A DNA stretch of 17,434 nt from Magnetococcales bacterium. GTDB lineage: Bacteria; Pseudomonadota; Magnetococcia; Magnetococcales; DC0425bin3. How positions within the stretch are numbered: the stretch's first letter is position 1; every line of letters starts with the position of its first letter. The DNA is taken from NCBI GenBank assembly GCA_015229045.1, contig JADGCJ010000066.1, positions 1 through 17,434 on the forward strand, in the 5' to 3' direction. Positions 1 through 6,273 of this stretch are shown here, piece after piece. The notes beneath the pieces were generated by a model, which was not told the origin of the DNA, searched no databases, and saw nothing but the letters and a program-made list of their open reading frames with translations. A program made the translations under genes and the position numbers.

Positions 1-117
1 CGCGGTTTAAGGTCCGATTTTTCAAGCATGCCAATTTCAAATGCGATTGCCCTGTATTTGGCGCATGACGCACGGTCCAAATTGTCGTATCATCTGGAGA
101 GTCCAGGACAAGGTTGA
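1..117 (+). CDS. possible 3' end of an upstream gene (partial)
   Basis: Frame 1 is open from the first base to a TGA at 115-117, giving 38 residues with ordinary composition (it contains IALYLAHDARSKLSYHLESP). The 5' end lies outside the window. I do not recognise a family, and an open run of this length can arise by chance, so this is only a candidate tail of a gene that would end 22 bp before the antitoxin start. Confidence 0.22.
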   Translation, partial: RGLRSDFSSMPISNAIALYLAHDARSKLSYHLESPGQG

Positions 118-139
118 TGGTCGTTTTGGGGGTTGTTCT

Positions 140-379
140 ATGTACACCATTTATCGTCTGAATGCGGATGAATTGACAGTTGATTTTTTGGAGTCTCTCA
201 AAACATTGTTTCGTCACAAGAGTATCGAAATTTCTATCTGTGAAACAGCCGCACAGGAACAGGATGAGACGGCCTACCTGCTGGCTCATCCAGCCAATCG
301 GTCCCGATTGTTGTCGGCGATTGAGAATGTGCAACACCCGGAGGGGCAAATCACCGTTGATCATTCCCATCTGGAATGA
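140..379 (+). CDS. antitoxin of a YoeB/Txe-type toxin-antitoxin pair
   Basis: This 79-residue protein is the probable antitoxin of the RNase toxin whose start codon overlaps its stop (ATGA at 376-379). Antitoxins of this class bind and inhibit the cognate YoeB-like toxin and normally autorepress the operon. The sequence shows a short acidic N-terminal half (starting MYTIYRLNADEL) and a C-terminal stretch DETAYLLAHPANRSRLLSAI, which resembles the TxYL-x-(S/H)PAN-xxRLLxAI segment typical of YefM-like antitoxins. The rest of the N-terminus is not a textbook YefM, so the exact subfamily is unsure. A G-rich stretch (GGGGG at 129-133) lies 6-7 nt before the ATG and supports this start. The assignment rests mainly on the partner gene and the translational overlap. 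Confidence 0.75.
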   Translation: MYTIYRLNADELTVDFLESLKTLFRHKSIEISICETAAQEQDETAYLLAHPANRSRLLSAIENVQHPEGQITVDHSHLE

Positions 380-636
380 ACATCACCTTTGAGAGGGGAG
401 CCTTTGACGACTTTACCGCGTGGGCAGGACGGGACCGTCAGGTATACCGTCGCATTATTTCTTTGATCGTCGATATAACACGCAATCCCTTGGGTGGAGG
501 GATTGGCAAGCCCGAGCCTTTGCGCCATGAATTGCAGGGCTACTGGTCGCGGAGGATCACCGAAGAGCATCGATTGGTATACAAAATTGAGGGAGACTCA
601 GTCGTTATCGTTTCATGTAAGTATCATTATTTATAG
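376..636 (+). CDS. yoeB: YoeB/Txe family mRNA interferase toxin
   Basis: This 86-residue protein has the usual length of YoeB and aligns with it along the whole chain. YoeB is a ribosome-dependent endoribonuclease that cleaves mRNA in the ribosomal A site when freed from its antitoxin. The core GKPEPLRHEL (44-53) and WSRRITEEHRLVYKI (57-71) matches the E. coli protein closely. Residues equivalent to the known catalytic set are all present: Glu47, Arg66, His84 and Tyr85 in the terminal KYHYL. The toxin therefore looks intact. It is translationally coupled to the antitoxin through ATGA. The gene ends 41 bp before a 114-bp dispersed repeat. Confidence 0.93.
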   Translation: MNITFERGAFDDFTAWAGRDRQVYRRIISLIVDITRNPLGGGIGKPEPLRHELQGYWSRRITEEHRLVYKIEGDSVVIVSCKYHYL

Positions 637-677
637 GAATTTTGTAACTGCTCAGGTACCCTTTCAAGAAAGGCCTG

Positions 678-791
678 GACATGAAAGCCTTTGTCAGGGC
701 TTCGCCCCGAACCCCACCAGGACTCTGTCCTGGACCTGTCCGGTCGCCGACTCCCTGGACCCCGATTTGTTGCCGGGTGCTGAATGGTTAC
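678..791 (+). repeat. 114-bp dispersed repeat, copy 1
   Basis: This stretch recurs at 13709-13822 in the opposite orientation with 7 mismatches and no gaps over 114 bp (about 94% identity). It contains a perfect 7-bp stem CCAGGAC-TCT-GTCCTGG at 717-733 and a smaller GGGC-TTC-GCCC stem at 697-707. It sits between two convergent gene ends (the toxin and the CheX-like gene), so it may act as a bidirectional terminator. It contains no convincing reading frame. It looks like a dispersed palindromic unit or non-autonomous mobile repeat rather than an insertion sequence. Confidence 0.9.
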
Positions 792-825
792 GGAATTTTT
801 ATGTGACCGAGAACTATGCCTGCTT

Positions 826-1359
826 TTAAAGAAAAAAACACTCCACAAAAAACGGCCCACCCTCGATGCGAAAATAGGTCTTGACCGAGGAGAAGTTGGC
901 CTTCACAGCCATGGTGTACTGGTCACCGAAGACCACAAAGGGCGGGGTGAGCGTGATCTCGCCCAAGGTATCGGCGAGACGGGACTGCACACCACCAGCC
1001 ACCAGATTGGTCAACTCGCCGAAGGCATCCCGGGCCTCTTCGGCCATTGCCTCCATCGGTTCGTCGGCGAAGGAGCTGCTCATGGCCAGAGCAACGTGCA
1101 TGGGGGCCGAAAGATGGATACCGCCGTCCAGAGCGCCGCTGAGACGAACCACGCCGGTCACATCGGCTTGCGGTGGGACATAAGGCTCGAAAGCCGGTTT
1201 GCGAAAAGTCGGCCCTGGTTGGACTTCCAAAGAGAGGAAAGCCAGAAAAAATTCGTGAACGGCCTCCCGGATGGCCTGAGCCAACTGGTCATGCACCAAA
1301 ACACCTTCGGAGCAAAAACGGATTGAAGAAACCACCGACCCGCTGCCGGTCCGATCCAT
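826..1359 (-). CDS. CheX-like chemotaxis phosphatase
   Basis: CheC/CheX/FliY-family proteins dephosphorylate CheY-P. This protein has the CheX-type layout: an alpha/beta domain with VTGVVRLSG (a beta strand near residues 67-75), HVALAMSSSF, and the active-site helix DAFGELTNLVAGGVQ, where Glu115 and Asn118 give the family E-x-x-N pair. Residues are numbered from the ATG at 1357-1359, giving 177 residues. The start is uncertain. The frame stays open to a TTG at 1383, the ATG at 1359 lies in the loop of a strong hairpin, and a GTG at 1296 has an AAGG motif 7-8 nt upstream and would begin at VHDQLAQAI, close to where family homology starts. No chemotaxis genes adjoin it; glgB is upstream on the same strand with 56 bp between. 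CheX is the best fit, and a general CheC-like domain protein is the alternative. Confidence 0.72.
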   Translation of the reverse strand: MDRTGSGSVVSSIRFCSEGVLVHDQLAQAIREAVHEFFLAFLSLEVQPGPTFRKPAFEPYVPPQADVTGVVRLSGALDGGIHLSAPMHVALAMSSSFADEPMEAMAEEARDAFGELTNLVAGGVQSRLADTLGEITLTPPFVVFGDQYTMAVKANFSSVKTYFRIEGGPFFVECFFL

Positions 1360-1380
1360 GATCACGGATCGGACCGGCAG
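1343..1380 (-). promoter_or_regulatory. perfect 15-bp-stem hairpin at the cheX start
   Basis: The arms at 1343-1357 and 1366-1380 are perfect reverse complements (left arm CTGCCGGTCCGATCC) around an 8-nt loop. It begins 36 nt after the glgB stop and covers the ATG at 1357-1359 of the CheX-like gene. No T-run follows on the minus strand, so it is not a textbook intrinsic terminator. It could be a glgB terminator or processing site, a structure that hides the cheX start, or a protein-binding palindrome. Confidence 0.6.
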
Positions 1381-1415
1381 CAAGTGCCATGTCAGTTTTT
1401 CAGATGGGCAGAGGC

Positions 1416-3647
1416 TCAGGGGCCTTCATCACGAATCATGACCAAACCACCCAGAGGGGGGATGGTCAAAGAGATGGAACAGGGCTTGCCGTGGAAGGGA
1501 ATCTCTTCGGCCATGGCGCTGCCCATATTGCCGACACTGCCGCCGCCATAATCGGCTGCATCGCTGTTGAGGCGCTCGCGATAGATACCCATTCTCGGGA
1601 CACCAATGCGATAGTTATGGCGAGGAACGGGCGTGAAGTTGCAAACGACGATGGCTTCTTCACCGTTCAGGCCGCGCCGCAGCCACGAGATGACGCTCTG
1701 ATCGTGGTCATGGCAGTCGATCCATTCGAAACCACCCGGTTCATGATCCAGATTGTGGAGCGCAGGCAGTGCGGTGTACAGGCGATTCAAATCCCGAACC
1801 AGGCGCCAAACTCCCTGATGGAAGGGGACATGCTCCAGCAGATGCCAATCCAGGCTGTATTCATGGGTCCACTCTCTGCCCTGAGCGAACTCACCACCCA
1901 TAAAGAGCAGCTTCTTGCCGGGGTAGCAGTACATGAAGGTGTAGTAGACACGCAGGTTGGCAAATTTTTGCCAGGCATCACCGGGCATCTGGTCGAGCAG
2001 GGAGCACTTGCCGTGGACAACCTCGTCATGGGAGAGCGGCAGGATGAAATTTTCGTGGTAGCCGTACAACATGCCAAAGGTGAGCTTGTTGTGATGGAAA
2101 CGGCGATAGATGGCATCCTTGCGCATGTAGGCGAGGGTGTCGTTCATCCATCCCATGTTCCATTTGAAGCCGAAGCCAAGTCCGCCGGATTCGATGGGCC
2201 TGGAGACCATGGGCCAGGCGGTGGACTCTTCGGCGATGGTGATGGCCCCGGCACCTTGCTGATAGACAATGCGGTTGAGCCGTTTCAAAAACTCGACAGC
2301 CTCCAGATTTTCGTTGCCGCCGTAACGATTGGGGAGCCACTCTCCCGCCTGACGGCTGTAATCCTGGTAGAGCATGGAGGCCACGGCATCCACGCGCAGA
2401 CCATCGATATGGAACTGCTCAAGCCAGTAGAGGGCATTGGCGATGAGATAATTGGAGACCTCATTGCGGCCATAGTTGTAGATCAGGGTATTCCAGTCGG
2501 GATGGTAGCCGAGGCGGGGGTCGTCGTGTTCGTAGAGGCAGGTGCCGTCGAAGCGACCCAGACCGAAGGCATCGGTCGGGAAGTGACCAGGAACCCAATC
2601 CATGAGGACGCCGATACCCGCCTGGTGAAAGCGATCGATGAAGTAGCGCAGATCATCCGGCGAGCCGAAACGGTTGGTTGGCGAGAAAAGACCGACCGGC
2701 TGATAGCCCCAGGAGGGATCGTAGGGAAACTCGGAGATGGGCATCAGTTCGATGTGAGTGAAATTCATCTCTTTGACATAAGGGACCAACTCGTCGGCCA
2801 ACTCGCGATAGTTCAACCAGCGATGCCCCTCTTCCGGCTTGCGCTTCCAGGAGCCAATATGGACTTCGTAGATGGACATGGGGGTGTGGTAGAAGTCCTG
2901 TTTGGCACGATGCTCCAGCCACCGGGCATCGCCCCATTGATAGGTGCTGTTGGCGATGACGATGGAGGCATTGCCCGGAGGGGGTTCGCAGGCGCGACCG
3001 TAGGGGTCGGCCTTGAGGGGCACGAGTCCGCCGTAGGAGCCTTTGATTTCATACTTGTAGAGGTCACCTGACCGCACCATGGGGAGGAACAGCTCCCAGA
3101 TACCGCTTTCGACGCGCAGCCGCATGGGGTGCCGACGACCATCCCAGCTGTTGAAGGGGCCGACGACGCTGACGCGCAGGGCGTTGGGCGCCCAGACGGC
3201 AAAGAGAACCCCTTCGACGCCATCGATGATTTGCGGGTGGGCGCCCAGGCGGTCGTAGATGCGCCAATGGTTGCCTTCCCCGAAGAGATAGTTGTCCATG
3301 TCGCCGAGGACTGGCCAGTACCGATAGGGATCCTCCAGGTCCACGGGACCGTGTCCGAACTCGGCCCGCATGATGTAGGGAAACACCTTGCTTTGGTTTT
3401 TGACCTCCAGGGCAAAGAAGCCCCAGTCATGGATGCGTTTCATTTCGCCCACGACGGCCGAGGTCTCCTTGTTGAGCAGGTGCACAGAGTGTGCGCCGGG
3501 AAGAAAAGCGCGTACGGTGATGACGTTTCCTCCCGCCGTGTGCATGCCCAAAAATGCAAACGGATCCCGGCAGTCACCAAAAACCACCTGGTCGATCAGG
3601 TGGGACGGATGCAGGTTGGCATTGGTGTCTTCGTGTCGTGCTGTCAT
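1416..3647 (-). CDS. glgB: 1,4-alpha-glucan branching enzyme (GlgB)
   Basis: GlgB cuts alpha-1,4-glucan chains and rejoins them as alpha-1,6 branches in cytoplasmic glycogen. The 743-residue product has normal length. It carries an N-terminal carbohydrate-binding/CBM48-type region (around residues 130-230, with VEGVLFAVWAPNALRVSVVG) and a GH13 barrel with the diagnostic motifs: MDWVPGHFPTD, GLRVDAVASM with nucleophile Asp420, TIAEESTAWP with the acid/base Glu at 473-474, and LSHDEVVHGK with Asp541. These sit 15 residues later than the E. coli catalytic positions. I chose the ATG at 3645-3647 because GGGAG lies about 10 nt upstream and MTARHEDTN is a plausible start; the frame runs 26 codons further upstream without a better start. 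No glgA, glgC or glgP is in the window, so glgB stands apart from other glycogen genes here. Confidence 0.96.
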   Translation of the reverse strand: MTARHEDTNANLHPSHLIDQVVFGDCRDPFAFLGMHTAGGNVITVRAFLPGAHSVHLLNKETSAVVGEMKRIHDWGFFALEVKNQSKVFPYIMRAEFGHGPVDLEDPYRYWPVLGDMDNYLFGEGNHWRIYDRLGAHPQIIDGVEGVLFAVWAPNALRVSVVGPFNSWDGRRHPMRLRVESGIWELFLPMVRSGDLYKYEIKGSYGGLVPLKADPYGRACEPPPGNASIVIANSTYQWGDARWLEHRAKQDFYHTPMSIYEVHIGSWKRKPEEGHRWLNYRELADELVPYVKEMNFTHIELMPISEFPYDPSWGYQPVGLFSPTNRFGSPDDLRYFIDRFHQAGIGVLMDWVPGHFPTDAFGLGRFDGTCLYEHDDPRLGYHPDWNTLIYNYGRNEVSNYLIANALYWLEQFHIDGLRVDAVASMLYQDYSRQAGEWLPNRYGGNENLEAVEFLKRLNRIVYQQGAGAITIAEESTAWPMVSRPIESGGLGFGFKWNMGWMNDTLAYMRKDAIYRRFHHNKLTFGMLYGYHENFILPLSHDEVVHGKCSLLDQMPGDAWQKFANLRVYYTFMYCYPGKKLLFMGGEFAQGREWTHEYSLDWHLLEHVPFHQGVWRLVRDLNRLYTALPALHNLDHEPGGFEWIDCHDHDQSVISWLRRGLNGEEAIVVCNFTPVPRHNYRIGVPRMGIYRERLNSDAADYGGGSVGNMGSAMAEEIPFHGKPCSISLTIPPLGGLVMIRDEGP

Positions 3648-4085
3648 GTTACATAATCTCCCTGTTATCCCTATACTCCTGGAAAAATGAAACTGGAGGA
3701 CAATTCCACCTGTTCGCTCCCACAATCAAGGACGGGAATCGCTTTTTTTTCCTGGAAATTTTTTGGTTGAGGCTGAACCTGACGTGTCGCGGAGATCACA
3801 GATGCCCCGGCGGACCTTCCAGGCAGAGGTACCCTGGTTCCGGAAGATCAATGGGCAGTTTGTTCGGAGAGGTTGCACGTTTTTCTATTTCTGTGAGTTC
3901 CGGTTTGATGTCCAGATCATGATAAACGGTTGGCTGTCCAAGTCATCCCACTGTTGTCCAGCGTGACAACCCGAGCATTGTAGACAATTCTTCATTCGAC
4001 ATCAATTGATATCTCAACTTTATCTTTTTTTTGTCATGAGAGTCGCTGCGCGACTTTCACGGTAAAAGCGGAGAGTCGACGCGGT
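3648..4085. other. 438-bp gene-free stretch between glgB and the secreted protein gene
   Basis: I see no convincing gene here; the short plus-strand frames have no recognisable content. The stretch holds the 5' leader and ribosome-binding site of glgB (minus strand), a T-rich block at 3743-3766, a perfect 10-bp palindrome ATCAATTGAT at 4001-4010, a second T-run at 4025-4032, and the short hairpin repeat at 4034-4062. It should contain the glgB promoter, but no good -35/-10 pair stands out. Confidence 0.6.
4034..4062 (+). repeat. 29-nt hairpin repeat, copy 1
   Basis: The core AGTCGC-TGC-GCGACT (4041-4055) is a 6-bp perfect hairpin. The 29-nt sequence recurs at 7807-7835 in the opposite orientation with 3 mismatches. 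It lies 23 bp past the stop of the minus-strand secreted protein gene, with no T-run on the exit side. It looks like a small REP-type palindrome. Confidence 0.65.
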
Positions 4086-4520
4086 TTAGATGGCGCTCGT
4101 GTTTTTTTGGGCCGGGGCTGGGGGGGGCGCTTTGGGAGGGGTGGAAAAATCCTGTTCGAGCTTGCGCAGGTTCTCCTCCCACTGTTGTATCAATTTTTTT
4201 GTTTCCTCAATGGTTTTACGTGCCTTGTCCTGCATTTCCGGGACATTTTCCTCGATGGTCCGGCGACCGGCGCTGCCCAATGCGCGCAGTCCCTCGAGGA
4301 AGTGTTGTTGAGCGCGTTCCAGCTCCTCTTTTGTTCCTTCCGGCGACATTTTTTCCTGTGTGGCTTTTGGTGCTGAAGCCTGATTCTCTTGGGGAGGTAC
4401 GGAAGGTTGTGCGGGTGAAACGGGGGGTGGGGGCGGCGAGAGACCTTCTCCCGAGGCGCGGGCTGAGAACAGAAGGAGGGCAACAGCCGTGGTCAAAAGG
4501 GTCACTCCGGATCGTGTCAT
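4086..4520 (-). CDS. small secreted proline-rich/coiled-coil protein of unknown function
   Basis: I do not recognise the family. The 144-residue product starts with a clear signal peptide (hydrophobic residues 6-19, probable cleavage after ARA at 22). A proline-rich linker follows (about 27-45), then a highly charged helical segment (about 55-122, with heptad-like spacing around TIEENVPEMQDKARKTIEE), and a short Pro/Ala tail. It should be a soluble periplasmic protein that self-associates or binds the cell envelope through its helix. GGAGG lies 7 nt before the ATG at 4518-4520, a strong ribosome-binding site. It sits 15 bp behind the Nudix gene and is probably co-transcribed with it, though nothing suggests a shared function. 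Confidence 0.72.
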   Translation of the reverse strand: MTRSGVTLLTTAVALLLFSARASGEGLSPPPPPVSPAQPSVPPQENQASAPKATQEKMSPEGTKEELERAQQHFLEGLRALGSAGRRTIEENVPEMQDKARKTIEETKKLIQQWEENLRKLEQDFSTPPKAPPPAPAQKNTSAI

Positions 4521-4535
4521 GTTTAATCCTCCAGT

Positions 4536-4982
4536 TCAACCGGATGCCGGGAAAGACCATCCCAGGGCGGCCATCTGGGAGGGCATTTGTGGATAGGCCA
4601 TACCACCCTCCCGAACGAGGGTTGCGAAGGCACCGCGACCGGCCCACAGGGTTTCGGTGATTTCCCGGCTGCGACAGACTGCCTCGCCATGCCAGGTGTC
4701 GCAGCGAAAAATGAAGCCGACGTGGGGGGACTCCTGCTCCAGCATGGGCACCACGTTGACGATACGGGCCTCTTCCAGGTGCAGGCCGACCTCCTCGCTG
4801 ACCTCCCGACGCAGGGCGGACAACAATCCCTCCCCGGAATCGACAAAACCACCAGGAAAAGACCATTTGCCACTGCGGTGATCCCGATAGGCGAGGCGCA
4901 CCAGCAACACCTCCTCTTCCGAGGTGGCGCTCTCCCGGCGAACGATGATGACATGAGCGGAGATGGAGGCTTTGGTGAGCAT
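4536..4982 (-). CDS. Nudix hydrolase
   Basis: Nudix enzymes hydrolyse a nucleoside diphosphate linked to another group, often for housecleaning. The 148-residue product carries a complete Nudix box at Gly45-Leu67: G-x5-E-x7-REVSEEVGL, including Glu51, Arg59, Glu60, Glu63 and Glu64, which bind the catalytic metal. SFPGGF precedes it as usual. The sequence HVIIVRR near the N-terminus forms the first strand of the fold. The substrate cannot be told from sequence; an ADP-ribose- or (d)NTP-type activity is equally possible. The ATG at 4980-4982 has only a weak upstream GAGA. The gene is on the minus strand ahead of the small secreted protein gene and behind the L,D-transpeptidase gene, separated from the latter by 73 bp. 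Confidence 0.93.
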   Translation of the reverse strand: MLTKASISAHVIIVRRESATSEEEVLLVRLAYRDHRSGKWSFPGGFVDSGEGLLSALRREVSEEVGLHLEEARIVNVVPMLEQESPHVGFIFRCDTWHGEAVCRSREITETLWAGRGAFATLVREGGMAYPQMPSQMAALGWSFPASG

Positions 4983-5055
4983 AGGCTGTCAATCTCACGA
5001 TGCTGGCGGGATGCTTTACTTCGATGCCCCTGATCCATGCGTCAAGTATAAGGCT

Positions 5056-6273
5056 TCATCCTGTGTCCTCGTACACAATTTTCCAGAGATTGTTTTCCAG
5101 CCACCAATATTGGCGCCGCAGGGGTTGTCGGAACAGCTCCTTGCCCCGGACCTCCTGGGTGAAGGTGACCACGATCATGCGCCTGTCGGCAGGGTAGCCC
5201 AGGATGCTGATGTCGGAAAAGCGGGTTTCATCGGGGGTGCCATCCTGGAACAGGCGCCGCAGGGTTTTGGTCCAACTCGTGTAGTCGTGGCGGTTGTTCT
5301 GAAACTCGGTCGAGTAATGGCGCAGAACCCGATTGACCTGACCACTGACCCAATCCTTGTGCCACTCCTGGATGCGTGACAAAAACCAGTCAAGCTGACC
5401 GCGCCATTCAACGGGATCCATCCACTCCACGGAGTTGCTGATGATGACCGGAGTTCCGACGCCAACCACTTCGCTGATGGTTTCAAAGTCAATATTGGTC
5501 AGGGCGACGCAACCATCGCTGGTCATGGGGGGACGGCTGTAGGTTGTGAGAGGGGTGCCGTGCAACCAGATGCCATCTCCGGTTTTTTTATGGAGGCGGT
5601 CCCATTCGTTGGGATAGTTGATGGGCATGGCGCCAAAGCCATACAGGGGGGGGAGTTTGTATCTGGGCAGATAATCGGTGATGAAGTAGAGTCCGACGGG
5701 GGTTCTTTTGTCACCTTTGAGAAACTTGCCAGGACCATTCTTGCCGCTGGAAATGTAATAGTTGGCAATCAGCTCGGGGCGACCGTTGACGCGCCGGAAA
5801 AGGTACAGACGTGATTTGGCAAGATCCACGACAGCGGCATGGCCCTGAACGCGAGAAAGGAAGATCAGATCCTGGGGAATGGCATCCTTGGGTGGATGTT
5901 CCAGCAGATTGCGCAGCCGTGACCGGGCCTCTTCCAGGAGGTGAGCCACCTCCGGATCTTGCTCCTGGCCGTTGCCAAAACCACGCATGCTACCGACCAA
6001 AGCCATGTACAAATCCCCCTGGATGAGTTGGGCCAGGCGGAAATCAGGTCTTTGTCGGGTCAAGGCGCCGATTTCGCGCAAAGCGCCATTCAGGTCGTGA
6101 TGCAGGATGGCATCCAGGCCCTTCATGAGGGAGCGTTCGGTGTTGGAGAGGTAATCCAGGGGAGAAAAAGGGCCCGCAGTCTCAGCCCGGACCGGGCACC
6201 ATGCCCCGCTCAGAAGAAGGCCGCCCAGGGTTGCCAGCAAGCTGATCAACAGAACACGGCAGCTTTTACCCAT
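5056..6273 (-). CDS. periplasmic L,D-transpeptidase (YkuD domain) with C-terminal NTF2-like domain
   Basis: L,D-transpeptidases crosslink peptidoglycan (3-3 bonds) or attach proteins to it. The 405-residue product begins with a signal peptide (cleavage probably after PVRA near residue 30). A helical region follows, with the sequence HHDLNGALREIGALTRQRPDF resembling a TPR helix pair. The YkuD catalytic domain runs from about 150 to 275, with KRTPVGLYFI, GIWLHGT (His238) and SDGCVALT (Cys255 as nucleophile). The last 105 or so residues resemble an NTF2/SnoaL-like domain and look similar to the C-terminus of the upstream TPR protein. The ATG at 6271-6273 overlaps the TPR gene by 8 bp and has AAGGGG just upstream, so translation is likely coupled. 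The catalytic residues look intact. Confidence 0.93.
   Translation of the reverse strand: MGKSCRVLLISLLATLGGLLLSGAWCPVRAETAGPFSPLDYLSNTERSLMKGLDAILHHDLNGALREIGALTRQRPDFRLAQLIQGDLYMALVGSMRGFGNGQEQDPEVAHLLEEARSRLRNLLEHPPKDAIPQDLIFLSRVQGHAAVVDLAKSRLYLFRRVNGRPELIANYYISSGKNGPGKFLKGDKRTPVGLYFITDYLPRYKLPPLYGFGAMPINYPNEWDRLHKKTGDGIWLHGTPLTTYSRPPMTSDGCVALTNIDFETISEVVGVGTPVIISNSVEWMDPVEWRGQLDWFLSRIQEWHKDWVSGQVNRVLRHYSTEFQNNRHDYTSWTKTLRRLFQDGTPDETRFSDISILGYPADRRMIVVTFTQEVRGKELFRQPLRRQYWWLENNLWKIVYEDTG

Noticed and set aside
1389..3071. A 560-codon open frame on the plus strand across glgB.
   Set aside because: It is antisense to glgB, whose catalytic motifs are complete, and its composition (many Gly, Val, Ala, Asp, His) is what the codon-position bias of glgB produces on the other strand. 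No recognisable domain.
3656..3673. A near match (16 of 18 positions) to the I-SceI homing-endonuclease site in the glgB leader.
   Set aside because: No homing endonuclease or intron lies nearby, the site spans the natural ribosome-binding region of glgB, and two positions differ. It is most likely a coincidence; the flanks show no vector sequence.
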